The notes: a model not told the origin generated them from the sequence alone. DNA of 64,000 nt from Lactobacillus colini (GCF_017874575.1 NZ_JAGGLU010000001.1:62001-126000), one strand, 5' to 3'; numbered from the stretch's first letter, positions 27,613 to 38,178 are shown. Translations and numbers: made by a program.

Positions 27613-29289
27613 ATGCTAATCGAACTTGATATTCAAAATTTCGCTATTATCAAGTCATTGAAAGTGCGCTTTCAAGAAAAAATGACTGCCTTAATCGGTG
27701 AAACAGGTGCTGGTAAATCAATTATAATTGATGCAGTGTCGCTGCTTTTGGGCAGTCGTGCTCAAAGCGAAATGATTAGAACCGGAGAAAAGAAAGCAAT
27801 CATTACCGGCTTATTTGGAATTAATAAAAAAAATAATAGTATCAAAGACTTATGTCAAGAATATGGTTTACCGTATGATGACAACCAGATTGTAATTAGT
27901 CGTGAAATTTCAATTAAGGGTCGTAATGTAGTAAGAATTAATGGTCAATTAACAACGATTAATGTTCTTAAATCAATCGGCAAGAGTCTAGTTGATATTC
28001 ATGGTCAAAACGATAACCAGATCTTAATGGACCAAGATAGACAGATTGATTTAGTAGATGATTATGCAGGAGCTGAGTTTAAAGAAAGGCTTGCAGATTA
28101 TCAAAGTAATTTTTATCAGTGGAGAAAACTCTCTAAAAGACTACGACAAATTAGAGAAGATGCACAGCAACTAGCGCAAAAGCAAGATATTCTTGAATTT
28201 CAAAATAAAGAATTAGAGGAAGCTAAGTTAGAAGATACTGAAGAAGACATAAAGTTAGAGGACGAATTTAATGAACTAAGCAATTATCAAAAGATAGCTG
28301 ATACTGCGAATTACTTTATGCAGCTTTATGATGATGAAGAGCATGGCTTAGCAACTCTTTTAGGGGATGCACAGTCAGCTGCTGATGATTTAGGAGATTA
28401 TGGTAAAAAGTTTCAAAATTTCGCTCAAAGCTTTACCGATGGGGTCTATTCATTAAATGATGCGCGTAGTGAGTTAGGTGATTTAATGGATTCGATGGAT
28501 TTTGATGAAGAGCGCTACCAATATGTAGTTAATCGCATCAGCCTGCTCAATACACTTAAGAAAAAATATGGTCCAACTTTAGAAGATGTTTTTAAATTCT
28601 ATGCTAAAGTTCAACAAGAGCTTAAGCAATTTTCTACTGGTGGTCTTGATGAAGAAAAGCTGAAAGAAGAAGTAAAGACTCTAGAAGAAAAAATGACTAA
28701 GCAAGTTCAATATTTAAATCATGAGCGCATTAAATTAGCCCATAACTTAGAAGCAAAGATTAAACATGAATTGACTGATCTTTATATGGACAAGGCTCGC
28801 TTTGGTATTGATATTGCGCAGACTGAAACCTTTACCAAATTAGGCACAGATTATATAACTTTTATGATTGCACCTAATCCAGGCGAAGCTCTTAGACCAT
28901 TAGTAAAAATCGCCTCTGGTGGTGAGCAGTCACGTTTAGTATTAGCTTTGAAAACAATTTTTAGTCGGGTAGAGCCGGCAGGGACAATGATTTTTGATGA
29001 AATTGATACCGGTGTATCTGGTAGAGTATCTGCCGCGATTGGCAAAAAAATGAAGTCAATTGGTGAACATAAACAGGTAATTACTATTACCCACTCTCCT
29101 CAGGTTGCGGCTGCAGCTGATAATCGTTATTCAGTGACTAAAAATGTTGAAAATGGGGCGACCTATACTAATGTAGTTGCTCTTGATTACAATGGTGCCA
29201 TTGTAGCGATTGCTAAGATGATGGCCGGACAAAATGTAACTGCTGCAGCTAAACAAAACGCAATTGACTTGATGAGAAGCTTTGAATAA
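27613..29289 (+). CDS. recN: DNA repair protein RecN
   Basis: 558 residues. SMC-like ATPase: Walker A ALIGETGAGKSIIIDAV near the N-terminus, a long coiled-coil middle (~160-370), then the signature SGGEQSRLVLAL and Walker B MIFDEIDTGVSG. RecN acts at double-strand breaks to hold and align DNA ends. AGAGGGTG precedes the ATG, 10 bases after the upstream methyltransferase gene. Confidence 0.96.
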   Translation: MLIELDIQNFAIIKSLKVRFQEKMTALIGETGAGKSIIIDAVSLLLGSRAQSEMIRTGEKKAIITGLFGINKKNNSIKDLCQEYGLPYDDNQIVISREISIKGRNVVRINGQLTTINVLKSIGKSLVDIHGQNDNQILMDQDRQIDLVDDYAGAEFKERLADYQSNFYQWRKLSKRLRQIREDAQQLAQKQDILEFQNKELEEAKLEDTEEDIKLEDEFNELSNYQKIADTANYFMQLYDDEEHGLATLLGDAQSAADDLGDYGKKFQNFAQSFTDGVYSLNDARSELGDLMDSMDFDEERYQYVVNRISLLNTLKKKYGPTLEDVFKFYAKVQQELKQFSTGGLDEEKLKEEVKTLEEKMTKQVQYLNHERIKLAHNLEAKIKHELTDLYMDKARFGIDIAQTETFTKLGTDYITFMIAPNPGEALRPLVKIASGGEQSRLVLALKTIFSRVEPAGTMIFDEIDTGVSGRVSAAIGKKMKSIGEHKQVITITHSPQVAAAADNRYSVTKNVENGATYTNVVALDYNGAIVAIAKMMAGQNVTAAAKQNAIDLMRSFE

Positions 29290-29308
29290 TGGTAAAGAGT
29301 TGAATAGT

Positions 29309-29749
29309 ATGATAGAAGAATATTGGCGCACCTTTTGCAAAAAACATGGAATTGATGTTCACACGCCATATAGTGCATGGTCTTTTGGGTCAAATGACGA
29401 AGAAGCAGATCAACTAGCAGACCTAGTTAATCGAAAAATAAAGACAGCTACAACATCGGCTTATGAATTATATGATAAGGATGAATCGGTAGCTCAAGTG
29501 GGAGAATATAATATAATTTTGAATAGTAGTGATACTCCTGTTTGTGTTATTCAAACTAAAGTTGTAGAAATTATACCCTATAATTTAATTTCAGCTGAGC
29601 ACGCTTATCATGAAGGCGAAGGTGATAGAAGTTATAGTTATTGGCGTAAAGTCCATGATGAGTTTTTTACAGCTGCGTATCAACAAGAGGAGAAGCAATT
29701 TTATCCGCAGGCTCCAATGGTTTGTGAATTATTTGAAAAAATTGAATAA
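29309..29749 (+). CDS. ASCH domain protein
   Basis: 146 residues from the ATG at 29309; in-frame TTG codons at 29282 and 29300 are possible but poorly placed. WSFGSNDEEADQLADLVNRKIKT and VCVIQTKVVEIIPYNLI, then a basic/aromatic pattern (GDRSYSYWRKVHDEFF), match the ASCH fold, a PUA-like beta-barrel expected to bind RNA or modified nucleotides. Related proteins include a bacterial amidohydrolase acting on N4-acetylcytidine; whether this one does is unknown. It follows recN at once and may be co-transcribed. Confidence 0.78.
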   Translation: MIEEYWRTFCKKHGIDVHTPYSAWSFGSNDEEADQLADLVNRKIKTATTSAYELYDKDESVAQVGEYNIILNSSDTPVCVIQTKVVEIIPYNLISAEHAYHEGEGDRSYSYWRKVHDEFFTAAYQQEEKQFYPQAPMVCELFEKIE

Positions 29750-29807
29750 AAATTGTTTCACAAATTGTTAGCAGGAGCAATTTTTTATATAATAGGCTAT
29801 GAACTTA

Positions 29808-29836
29808 TTGCACAAACTTGATTTTTAAAGTAGTAT
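29808..29836 (+). promoter_or_regulatory. Probable gmk promoter
   Basis: TTGCAC, a 17-base spacer and TAGTAT, 33 bases before the gmk start. Confidence 0.5.
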
Positions 29837-29869
29837 TATCTTGTTACATATTATTGTTTAGGAGATAAA

Positions 29870-30484
29870 ATGACACGTCAAGGATTATTATTAGTTCTTT
29901 CTGGACCTTCCGGAGTTGGTAAGGGTACCGTTAAAAGTGCTATGGTAAAGCAGAAGATTTTTTCATTTGAATATTCGGTTTCAATGACTACTCGTAAGCC
30001 TCGTCCGGGAGAAGTAGATGGTAAAGATTATTACTTTGTAAGTGAAGATCGTTTTCAAGAAGCGATTGCTAACAATGAGTTATTGGAATATAACTCTTAT
30101 GTAGGTAATCATTATGGGACTCCACTTGCTCCGGTTAAGCAAATGCTTAAGGAGGGGAAGGACGTTTTACTTGAAATTGATGTCAATGGTGCCCGTCAGG
30201 TTCGTAAGCTAATGCCAGATGGTGTCTTTATTTTCTTAACCCCACCCGATTTACACGAGCTTAAGCATCGAATCGTAACACGTGGTACTGACTCTGATCA
30301 AGTAATTGCGATGCGAATGAAGCAAGCACGTAAGGAAATTTTAATGATGCAAGATTACGATTATGCAGTTGTTAACGACACTATAGCTAATGCTGTTGAC
30401 CATATTAAGTCAATTGTAGAAGCAGAGCATGTTCGTGTTCCTAGAGTTATTGATGACTATCGTAATATGGTTGAGGAGGACTAA
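29870..30484 (+). CDS. gmk: Guanylate kinase
   Basis: 204 residues. SGPSGVGKGTV is the P-loop, VSMTTRKPRPGEVDGKDYYFV and LEYNSYVGNHYGTP bind GMP. It phosphorylates GMP to GDP. It opens the gmk-rpoZ-priA-fmt-rsmB-prpC-pknB-rsgA-rpe-thiN string; rpoZ begins three bases after its stop. TTTAGGAG lies upstream. Confidence 0.96.
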   Translation: MTRQGLLLVLSGPSGVGKGTVKSAMVKQKIFSFEYSVSMTTRKPRPGEVDGKDYYFVSEDRFQEAIANNELLEYNSYVGNHYGTPLAPVKQMLKEGKDVLLEIDVNGARQVRKLMPDGVFIFLTPPDLHELKHRIVTRGTDSDQVIAMRMKQARKEILMMQDYDYAVVNDTIANAVDHIKSIVEAEHVRVPRVIDDYRNMVEED

Positions 30485-30487
30485 TTT

Positions 30488-30706
30488 ATGAAGATTACTT
30501 ATCCATCAATTGATAAATTATTAGCACATATTGATTCACGTTATTCACTATCAGTACTTGCTGCTAAGAGAGCTCATGAAATTCAAGCTGGTGCTCCAGG
30601 AGCTTTAGAACATTATAAGTCTGATAAAGCAGTTGGTAAGGCACTTGAAGAAATCGCTGCTGGCAAGGTTACAATTGATCCAGAACATCACGCAAGTCTT
30701 GATTAA
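30488..30706 (+). CDS. rpoZ: RNA polymerase omega subunit
   Basis: 72 residues, with [17 protein letters not shown] and [11 protein letters not shown], the conserved omega core, and [15 protein letters not shown]. It helps assemble and stabilise the RNA polymerase beta-prime subunit. GAGGAGGA at the end of gmk is its binding site. A terminator separates it from priA. Confidence 0.95.
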   Translation: MKITYPSIDKLLAHIDSRYSLSVLAAKRAHEIQAGAPGALEHYKSDKAVGKALEEIAAGKVTIDPEHHASLD

Positions 30707-30721
30707 TAATAATTATTATCT

Positions 30722-30754
30722 ACCTTCATTGCCTTGGGGCAATGGAGGTTTTTT
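30722..30754 (+). terminator. Terminator between rpoZ and priA
   Basis: ACCTTCATTGCC and GGCAATGGAGGT pair over 12 bp (one G-U) around TTGG, followed by T6. Its loop-distal end abuts the priA start region, so it could also attenuate transcription of priA. Confidence 0.87.
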
Positions 30755-30767
30755 GTTAGGTGATTAA

Positions 30768-33161
30768 ATGATTGCACAAGTTATCGTTGATGTAGCTAGT
30801 AAACAAACTGATCGGATTTTTGAATATAATATACCTAGTCAACTGGATGATGTTGCAATTGGCTCACGTGTGGTTGTGCCATTTGGAAGACGTAAAGTTC
30901 AAGGCTTTGTTGTGGGATTGAGTAAGACTACTAGTTTTCAAGGTAAGTTAAAAGACTTATTATTAGTAGTTGATGAAATGCCACCATTAACACCAGAATT
31001 GGTAAAATTATCTGAAAAAATGGCACAAGATATTTTTTCTTACCGGATTACGATTTTACAGAGTATGTTACCGCAAGTCATGCGAGCTAATTATCGTAAG
31101 ATTTTAGCTCCAATTGATGATGAAGCTAAGCAAATGCCTTATTTTCAAGGAGAACCAATTGATTTGAATAAGGTAACTGATTTAAAGGAAATAGTTTTTA
31201 TCAAAAAGTTATTGCGGCAAAATAAGGCAAAAGTTGAATATATTGTTGAAAATAAAGCCCATAAAAAAACAGAAGCAGTCTTTTATTTAGCCAAGGAAAA
31301 AAATGAATTTATTGAAATTTACGAGAATTTGCGTAAATCAGCAAAAAAGCAACAAATTCTACTGCTTGACATTCTGAATGATTATAATGCTTATCCTAAG
31401 CGTGGTAAACAGTTGCAAGAAGAATTAAATATTTCCTCAGCTGTGTTAAAAAATGCGATTGAAAAAGGTTGGTTATTAAAAAAAGAAATTGAAGTTTACC
31501 GTAATCCACTTCAACATTTAAAAAGTGACTTTCACAAAAAAATCACTCTTAATCACGACCAGCAATCTGCCTTTGACGAAATTAAATCAGCTATCAATCA
31601 AAATAAGAGTAAAACTTTTTTATTAGAAGGTATAACTGGCAGTGGAAAAACTGAAGTATATCTACATGCTATTCAAGAGACACTGAATAGTAACCGAACA
31701 GCCTTAATGTTAGTGCCTGAAATATCCTTGACTCCACAAATGGTGCGCCAAGTTAAGGAAAGATTTGGCTCTAGTGTTGCAGTACTTCACAGTGCATTGT
31801 CAGCTGGTGAAAAGTATGATGAGTGGCGACGTATTCGACGCAAAGAAGCTCAAGTGGTTGTTGGTGCTCGAAGTGCAATCTTTGCGCCATTAGACAATAT
31901 CGGGTTGATTGTTATTGATGAAGAACATGAATCTTCCTATAAGCAAGAAGATAATCCACGTTACCATGCGCGTGATGTGGCAATTTTACGTAGTAAGTTT
32001 CACAATTGCCCGCTAGTACTAGGGAGTGCTACGCCATCTTTAGCAAGCAGAGCCAGGGCACAAAAAGGGCTATATGAACTTTTGAAATTAAATGAACGAG
32101 CAAATAAAAAATCTTTGCCAGAAGTTAATTTAATTGATTTAAAGCATGTTGAATTTGCTGGGGGACAGTTTGATTTATCAGTAGAGTTAGTTGAGGCGAT
32201 TAAGGCAAAAATTGCTAAAAAAGAACAAGTTATTTTACTGTTAAATCGGCGCGGATTTGCTAGCTTTATGTTGTGTAGAGATTGTGGTTTTGTTTTAAAA
32301 TGTCCGAATTGTGATATATCATTAACTTTTCACAAAGATACTCAGCAAATGCAATGTCATTATTGTGGTCATACAGAAAGTATTCCTAGAGTTTGCCCTC
32401 GTTGTAATAGTCGCAAGATCCGTTTTTTAGGAACTGGAACGCAGAAAGTACAAGAAGAAATAACCGAATTAGTACCACAAGCTAAGATTCTGCGGATGGA
32501 TGTAGATACTACTAGAAAAAAAGGCAGCTATAAGCGAATTTTAGATAGCTTTGGTCGTGGGGATGCCAACATTCTTTTAGGCACTCAAATGATAGCAAAG
32601 GGGTTAGACTTCCCTAATGTTACTCTAGTAGGAGTTATTAATGCCGATACATCATTGCAAATTCCTGCTTACAATGCATCAGAGAAGACGTTTGACTTAT
32701 TGACACAAGTAGCAGGGCGAGCAGGACGAGCTGACAAGACTGGGCAAGTGTTAATACAGACTTATAATCCTGAACACTATGCGATTAAATTATCACAAAG
32801 TCAAGATTATGAAGCCTTTTATCGACACGAAATGCAAGTACGCTATCAAGGCAATTACCCACCGTTTTTCTTTACTACATTAGTTTCGATTGCTTCCAAA
32901 AATGAACAAGCTGCAGCTAAGGAGGCCTTTTTGATAAAAAGAAAACTAATGACCAAGCTACATCAACCTACAATTATATTAGGACCAACACCTAGTAGTA
33001 TTACTAAAATTAAGAATCAATATTATTATCAAATCCTGGTAAAATATAAGAAAGAGCCCCATTTAAATCAAATTTTGCATGAAATTCAAGATGATGCTCA
33101 ATTAGCAAAAAAGCGGGGCTTAAATGTTTATATTGATAATGAACCAGAGAAAATAATTTAA
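30768..33161 (+). CDS. priA: Primosomal protein N' (replication restart helicase)
   Basis: 797 residues. Walker A in GITGSGKTEVYL, DEEH box in VIDEEHESSYKQ, a cysteine-rich zinc region (CRDCGFVLKCPNC to HYCGH and CPRC) and helicase motif VAGRAGRADKTGQV. PriA recognises stalled forks and reloads the replisome. TTAGGTG precedes the ATG. coaBC, which lies between rpoZ and priA in Bacillus, is not here. Confidence 0.96.
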   Translation: MIAQVIVDVASKQTDRIFEYNIPSQLDDVAIGSRVVVPFGRRKVQGFVVGLSKTTSFQGKLKDLLLVVDEMPPLTPELVKLSEKMAQDIFSYRITILQSMLPQVMRANYRKILAPIDDEAKQMPYFQGEPIDLNKVTDLKEIVFIKKLLRQNKAKVEYIVENKAHKKTEAVFYLAKEKNEFIEIYENLRKSAKKQQILLLDILNDYNAYPKRGKQLQEELNISSAVLKNAIEKGWLLKKEIEVYRNPLQHLKSDFHKKITLNHDQQSAFDEIKSAINQNKSKTFLLEGITGSGKTEVYLHAIQETLNSNRTALMLVPEISLTPQMVRQVKERFGSSVAVLHSALSAGEKYDEWRRIRRKEAQVVVGARSAIFAPLDNIGLIVIDEEHESSYKQEDNPRYHARDVAILRSKFHNCPLVLGSATPSLASRARAQKGLYELLKLNERANKKSLPEVNLIDLKHVEFAGGQFDLSVELVEAIKAKIAKKEQVILLLNRRGFASFMLCRDCGFVLKCPNCDISLTFHKDTQQMQCHYCGHTESIPRVCPRCNSRKIRFLGTGTQKVQEEITELVPQAKILRMDVDTTRKKGSYKRILDSFGRGDANILLGTQMIAKGLDFPNVTLVGVINADTSLQIPAYNASEKTFDLLTQVAGRAGRADKTGQVLIQTYNPEHYAIKLSQSQDYEAFYRHEMQVRYQGNYPPFFFTTLVSIASKNEQAAAKEAFLIKRKLMTKLHQPTIILGPTPSSITKIKNQYYYQILVKYKKEPHLNQILHEIQDDAQLAKKRGLNVYIDNEPEKII

Positions 33162-33178
33162 TGAAAGAAGTTGAAATA

Positions 33179-34123
33179 ATGCCATCAGTTATATTTTTAG
33201 GAACTCCAAAATTTGGGAGCGTTGTTTTGCAAGGACTAATAGATGCCAAGTATGACATTAGAGCTGTTGTTACTCAACCAGATAAAAAGGTTGGTCGAAA
33301 GCAGGTTTTACATGAGTCTTCTGTTAAGCAAACCGCTAAAGCTAATAACTTGCCAGTGTACCAACCAGCTAAGTTATCAGGATCCGAGGAAATGGCTGAA
33401 TTAATTAAGATTAATCCTGATTTTATTATTACTGCGGCTTATGGTCAATTCTTGCCAACTAAATTTTTGAATGCTGCTAAAATTGCACCAGTCAATGTTC
33501 ATGGCTCATTATTACCAAAGTATCGCGGTGGCGCTCCAATTCAATATTCACTTATCAATGGTGACGCTGAAACGGGTGTTACGATTATGCAAATGGTCAA
33601 AAAAATGGATGCAGGTGATATATATGCTCAAAAGTCTATCAAGATTGAACCAGAAGACAATAGTGGTACCCTATTTGAAAAATTAAGTATTATTGGTAGG
33701 GATCTCTTACTTGATACTTTACCCAAGTTTATTGATAATACTATTACTCAAGTTCCTCAAGATGAAGAAAAAGTCGTCTTTTCACCAAATATATCTAAAG
33801 ACCAAGAGCAAATTAAGACGACTATGACTGCTAGTCAGGCTAATAATTTGATTCGCGGTCTTAATCCAGATCCAGGTGCTTATTTGCTTTTTGATAATAA
33901 GCGTCTTAAGGTTTGGCAAGCTGAGGTTAGTCCAGATAAAACTGATTTACCTGCGGGTAGCTTAGTTTCTAATAAAAAGAGATTTGCACTTGCTTTTGCT
34001 GGCGGAAGTGTATTGGATTTACTTGAAGTACAGCCCAATGGTAAGAAAAGAATGAATATTAAAGATTTCGCTAATGGTCAGGGAAGTCGTTTTAAAATTG
34101 GAGAAAAAATTATTAATGACTAA
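33179..34123 (+). CDS. fmt: Methionyl-tRNA formyltransferase
   Basis: 314 residues from the ATG at 33179, giving MPSVIFLGTPKFGS as in homologues; an ATG at 33161 that overlaps the priA stop would add six residues and cannot be excluded. HGSLLPKYRGGAPIQYSL is the formyl-folate and catalytic site; the C-terminal domain binds tRNA. It formylates initiator Met-tRNA. def, often next to fmt, is absent. The end overlaps rsmB by 8 bases. Confidence 0.95.
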   Translation: MPSVIFLGTPKFGSVVLQGLIDAKYDIRAVVTQPDKKVGRKQVLHESSVKQTAKANNLPVYQPAKLSGSEEMAELIKINPDFIITAAYGQFLPTKFLNAAKIAPVNVHGSLLPKYRGGAPIQYSLINGDAETGVTIMQMVKKMDAGDIYAQKSIKIEPEDNSGTLFEKLSIIGRDLLLDTLPKFIDNTITQVPQDEEKVVFSPNISKDQEQIKTTMTASQANNLIRGLNPDPGAYLLFDNKRLKVWQAEVSPDKTDLPAGSLVSNKKRFALAFAGGSVLDLLEVQPNGKKRMNIKDFANGQGSRFKIGEKIIND

Positions 34124-35435
34124 TGCGCGTTCAGTAGCCTTAGAGATATTAATGAAGGTCTTTAAGCAGAAATCTTATTCTAATATTGCTTTAAATAATG
34201 CCTTACAAAAAGGTGATTTGAGCGAAATTGATAAGAATTTAGTTACTAATATAGTTTATGGGACTATTCAATATAAAATATTTTTAGAATATCAGTTAAA
34301 GCCATTGATCAAAGGAAAATTAAAGGACAGATTTATTGAGCCCTTGCTATTAATGTCGGCTTACCAGTATTTTTTCTTGGATAAGATACCAACAAATGCA
34401 ATATTTGATGAAGCTAATAAATTGGCTAAGCAATATGGCAGAAGAAATTCTGGTGCCTACCGAATGGTTAATGGAATTTTACGTTCATTAGATCGTCAAG
34501 GAAAAATTTTACCAGATAAAAATAATATAGTTGCTTATTTAAGTGTCAAAGAATCATTTCCTGAATGGCTGGTAGAATATTTAATTAACAATTTTGGCGA
34601 AGCTAAAGCCCAAAGTATTCTTTCTGCATCTAATCAACCTGCTTCTAATAGTGTTAGGATAGCAGTTGCACCAGAATTTTATCGTGAAATAGAAGATGAA
34701 ATCATTCAAGAAGGCTATCAGTATGAAACTTCTAAGTTAACTAATCATAACTTATTATTAAATCATGGAGGCATTGCCCATACTGATCTTTTCAAGCAGG
34801 GGAAGATTACAATTCAAGATAGTGCATCCTCTTTAGCTGTTGATGCTTTTGATTTTACTGGTCAAGAAGAAGTATTAGACGCTTGCAGTGCTCCTGGAGG
34901 TAAGACAGTTCAAATTGCCGAAAACTTAACTACTGGTAGTGTAGTGGCACTTGATATTCATGAAAATAAATTGAAATTAGTTAAAAAAGCTGCTAAGCGC
35001 TTAGGAGTAAGTGACAAAATAAAAACTAAAGCACTTGATGCAAGAAAAGCACAAGAATACTTTAATAAAGAAAAATTTGATAAAATTTTGGTAGATGCAC
35101 CTTGTTCTGGATTAGGTTTAATAAAAAGAAAACCTGAGATTAGGTATGAGAAGTCATTAGCTGATATTAGAAATTTAAGTAAAATTCAACTTGATATTTT
35201 GGATCAAGTATCTGACTTACTAAAGTCAGGTGGAGAGCTAGTATATTCAACTTGTACTATTTCTAAGGAAGAAGATGAAGGCGTTGTTAATACCTTCTTA
35301 TCTCGTCATCCTAACTTTTCTTTAGTTCCAATACAGGTGGGTAATTTACCTAGAAAAGACCAGGTGCGGATTTTTCCAGATGAATATAATAGCGATGGAT
35401 TTTTTATTGCTAAATTAAAAAAAGAGGTTAAATAA
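34116..35435 (+). CDS. rsmB: 16S rRNA (cytosine-967-C5)-methyltransferase
   Basis: 439 residues from the ATG at 34116, inside the end of fmt; a frame extension to 34074 lacks a binding site. The N-terminal NusB-like RNA-binding domain (ARSVALEILMKV) is followed by a SAM methyltransferase with DACSAPGGKTVQIAE, VDAPCSGLGLI and the catalytic VYSTCTIS cysteine. It methylates C967 of 16S rRNA. It is followed two bases later by the phosphatase gene. Confidence 0.95.
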   Translation: MTNARSVALEILMKVFKQKSYSNIALNNALQKGDLSEIDKNLVTNIVYGTIQYKIFLEYQLKPLIKGKLKDRFIEPLLLMSAYQYFFLDKIPTNAIFDEANKLAKQYGRRNSGAYRMVNGILRSLDRQGKILPDKNNIVAYLSVKESFPEWLVEYLINNFGEAKAQSILSASNQPASNSVRIAVAPEFYREIEDEIIQEGYQYETSKLTNHNLLLNHGGIAHTDLFKQGKITIQDSASSLAVDAFDFTGQEEVLDACSAPGGKTVQIAENLTTGSVVALDIHENKLKLVKKAAKRLGVSDKIKTKALDARKAQEYFNKEKFDKILVDAPCSGLGLIKRKPEIRYEKSLADIRNLSKIQLDILDQVSDLLKSGGELVYSTCTISKEEDEGVVNTFLSRHPNFSLVPIQVGNLPRKDQVRIFPDEYNSDGFFIAKLKKEVK

Positions 35436-35437
35436 TT

Positions 35438-36190
35438 TTGATTAAAACAGCATACGCTTCAAGTATTGGTCGCGTTCGTGAAACGAATCAAGATTTTGTA
35501 AAAGTATTTAAAAATCAAAGTGATATTGTAATGGGAATAGTTTGTGATGGTATGGGCGGTCATCAAGGTGGAGATGTGGCTTCAACTATGGCTGTCAGCC
35601 ACTTAGGTCATAATTTTTCTAAGACAGACTTTACCGATCCGAAGTTAGCTGAAAAGTGGCTAACGGTGCAATTAAAATTAGAAAATGAGGTAATCTTAGA
35701 AACTGCTGATCGCTTTGCAGATTTAAACGGAATGGGGACAACAGTTGTTTTAGCCTTAGCTTTTGAAGAAAAAGTTTTAATCGCACATTTGGGTGATTCA
35801 CGTGCGTATCTATATGGTAGTAATGACTTTAAGCAAATCACACAAGATCATTCTTTAGTTAATGAATTAGTAAAAATGGGTGAAATTACTGAACAGCAAG
35901 CGCGCAATCATCCTCAAAAAAATATAATTACTGAGACTTTAGGGGTATCAAGCACAGTCAATCCTGAATTTGATAATCTTGAAGTTCATGCTGGTGATAT
36001 ATTTTTATTATGTACAGATGGGCTAACTAATTCTTTGACTGATCCTCAAATTCAACAGATCCTAGCGACTAAGAATTTAACTCTTAAAGAACGTTGTAAT
36101 AAGCTTATTAATGAAGCTAATCGCCTTGGAGGTGGTGACAATATCACTGTCTGTTTATTAGCCTATGTAGAAAAGGAGGCTGACAAATAG
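35438..36190 (+). CDS. prpC: PP2C-type Ser/Thr protein phosphatase
   Basis: 250 residues, start TTG with AGAGG upstream. PPM-family metal-site motifs: RETNQD, VCDGMGGHQGGDVAS, AHLGDSRAYLY, LLCTDGLTNSL and GGGDNITVCL. It reverses phosphorylation by the kinase encoded next (stop and start overlap at TAGTG). The pair controls cell-wall synthesis and division in Gram-positive bacteria. Confidence 0.95.
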   Translation: MIKTAYASSIGRVRETNQDFVKVFKNQSDIVMGIVCDGMGGHQGGDVASTMAVSHLGHNFSKTDFTDPKLAEKWLTVQLKLENEVILETADRFADLNGMGTTVVLALAFEEKVLIAHLGDSRAYLYGSNDFKQITQDHSLVNELVKMGEITEQQARNHPQKNIITETLGVSSTVNPEFDNLEVHAGDIFLLCTDGLTNSLTDPQIQQILATKNLTLKERCNKLINEANRLGGGDNITVCLLAYVEKEADK

Positions 36191-38178
36191 TGATAGATAA
36201 AGGCTATCTGCTAGGGGGACGTTATAAAATCATTTCGGTTTTAGGCGAAGGTGGGATGGCTAATGTTTATTTGGCAGAAGATATAATTTTGCAGCGTAAA
36301 GTAGCTGTTAAGGTTTTGCGATTAGATTTACAAAAAGATCCGCAAACAATTCAGCGCTTCCAAAGAGAAGCCCAGTCAACTAGTGACTTATCTCATCCAA
36401 ATATTGTATCTATCCTTGATGTAGGCAGTGAGCATAATCGCCATTATCTGGTGATGGAGTATGTAGATGGTCCCGATTTAGAAGAATATATTCAAAAAAA
36501 CAAGCCGATTCCTTTTGAAAAGGTAATCAGCATTATGGACCAAATTTTAAGTGCGATGAATTTAGCTCATAGACATAACGTCATTCACCGTGATCTAAAA
36601 CCACAAAATATTTTGATGGATAAAAAAGGCAATATAAAAATTGTAGACTTTGGTATTGCGGTTGCACTTAATCAAAGTACAATGACCCAGACTAATACAG
36701 CAATGGGGTCGGTTCACTATATGTCACCTGAACAGGCTCGTGGTAGCATGGCTACTAAACAATCTGACATTTATTCATTAGGGATCGTCCTATATGAGCT
36801 ATTAATGGGGAAGGTTCCATTCACTGGTGAAAATGCTGTAGCAGTGGCTTTGAAGCATTTTCAAGAAAAAACGCCATCTTTAAAAGCACAAAATCCTAAA
36901 ATTCCACAAGCCCTTGAAAATGTAGTTTTAAAAGCTACTGCTAAGAGTCCACATGATCGCTATAACTCTGTTTTAGAAATGAAACAAGATCTAGATACAA
37001 GCTTAGACCCTGACAGAAGAGGAGAATTACCGTTTAATCCTGAGCATGATCCTGAGCAAGATGAAACGATAATTTTGCCAGCTTTAAATGGTTCTGTTCA
37101 TGACAAGGCTTCAGATAATAATGAGGATAACTCTAAAGATAAAGTAAACACTACCTCTGCTCTTAAGCCAAGCTTGTGGGATAACATTAAGAAACATAAA
37201 TGGTGGTGGATCATTGCAATGGCAGCCTTTTTAGGGATAATGATTACCCTAATTGTGGCTTTAGACCATAAAGACGATGTCAATGTGCCTGATGTCTCTA
37301 ATATGACTCCAACTCAAGCTAGGCAAGAGCTTGCTTCTTCAGGTCTAAAAGCAGGAACCATTACAAAAAAATATTCCAATTCGATAAAAAAGGGTCGAGT
37401 GGTCAGGTCTGTACCTAGTTCCGGATCTACCTTAAAATCTGGAAGAATAGTTGATCTAATCGTTTCTAAAGGACAACATTACGTTTTAGTTCCTGATGTG
37501 ACCGGAATAACTTATCAATCTGCTCAAAAACGCTTAAAAAAATTGGGCTTTAAAGTTCAAAAAGATGAAGATTACTCCTTCGTTACTGCTAACGGTAATG
37601 TTATCTCTCAAGATATTGATCCAGGTCAAAAGATGAATCCATCTAAGACAACGATTAAATTAATCGTTTCTAAAGGAATGCCACCAAATCGTGTTGCGAC
37701 AATAAAACTAAGAGATTTAATTGGTTATTCATTAAAAGGTGCGCAAGATTACGCACGGGACAATAATCTTAACTTAAATATTAATCAAGAGTATTCTGAT
37801 AAACAAAAAGATACTGTTATTAAGCAATCGCCACAGGCAGGCACTGAACTTCATGGCGGTGAAACTTTAAGCTTAACTATTTCTAAAGGCAAAGAAGAGT
37901 CTGACGATAGTGATGACCATGATAGTAGTAGCAAAGATATTACAGTAACTAAGTCATTTACTATCCCGTATCAACAAGATGATAGCAATAATAAAAAAGG
38001 CAATCATGTACAAATTTATGTTTCTGATGCAAGTCACTCTTTGGATAATATTTATCGTGACTTATATATTTCAAAAGATGAAAGCTTTTCAATTCCATTT
38101 AATTTAAGTAAGGGTGCAGGTCATATTAAAATTGTGCGTGATGGTAAGACGCTATTAGATGAGGATATAGATAAATAA
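36190..38178 (+). CDS. pknB: PASTA-domain Ser/Thr protein kinase
   Basis: 662 residues, start GTG with AAGGAGG upstream. Kinase domain at ~10-270 with [30 protein letters not shown] and the SPEQARG activation-loop motif. One membrane helix (~335-357), then three PASTA repeats (starting [18 protein letters not shown] and IKLRDLIGY) outside the cell, which bind muropeptides or lipid II in this family. A serine/aspartate-rich linker ([13 protein letters not shown]) and a ~75-residue C-terminal region follow. The kinase senses the wall and phosphorylates division and wall proteins. Confidence 0.95.
   Translation: MIDKGYLLGGRYKIISVLGEGGMANVYLAEDIILQRKVAVKVLRLDLQKDPQTIQRFQREAQSTSDLSHPNIVSILDVGSEHNRHYLVMEYVDGPDLEEYIQKNKPIPFEKVISIMDQILSAMNLAHRHNVIHRDLKPQNILMDKKGNIKIVDFGIAVALNQSTMTQTNTAMGSVHYMSPEQARGSMATKQSDIYSLGIVLYELLMGKVPFTGENAVAVALKHFQEKTPSLKAQNPKIPQALENVVLKATAKSPHDRYNSVLEMKQDLDTSLDPDRRGELPFNPEHDPEQDETIILPALNGSVHDKASDNNEDNSKDKVNTTSALKPSLWDNIKKHKWWWIIAMAAFLGIMITLIVALDHKDDVNVPDVSNMTPTQARQELASSGLKAGTITKKYSNSIKKGRVVRSVPSSGSTLKSGRIVDLIVSKGQHYVLVPDVTGITYQSAQKRLKKLGFKVQKDEDYSFVTANGNVISQDIDPGQKMNPSKTTIKLIVSKGMPPNRVATIKLRDLIGYSLKGAQDYARDNNLNLNINQEYSDKQKDTVIKQSPQAGTELHGGETLSLTISKGKEESDDSDDHDSSSKDITVTKSFTIPYQQDDSNNKKGNHVQIYVSDASHSLDNIYRDLYISKDESFSIPFNLSKGAGHIKIVRDGKTLLDEDIDK

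Noticed and set aside
29761-29790. Terminator after the ASCH gene (AAATTG...CAATTT)
   Set aside because: Only a six-base AT-rich stem; not convincing despite the T run.
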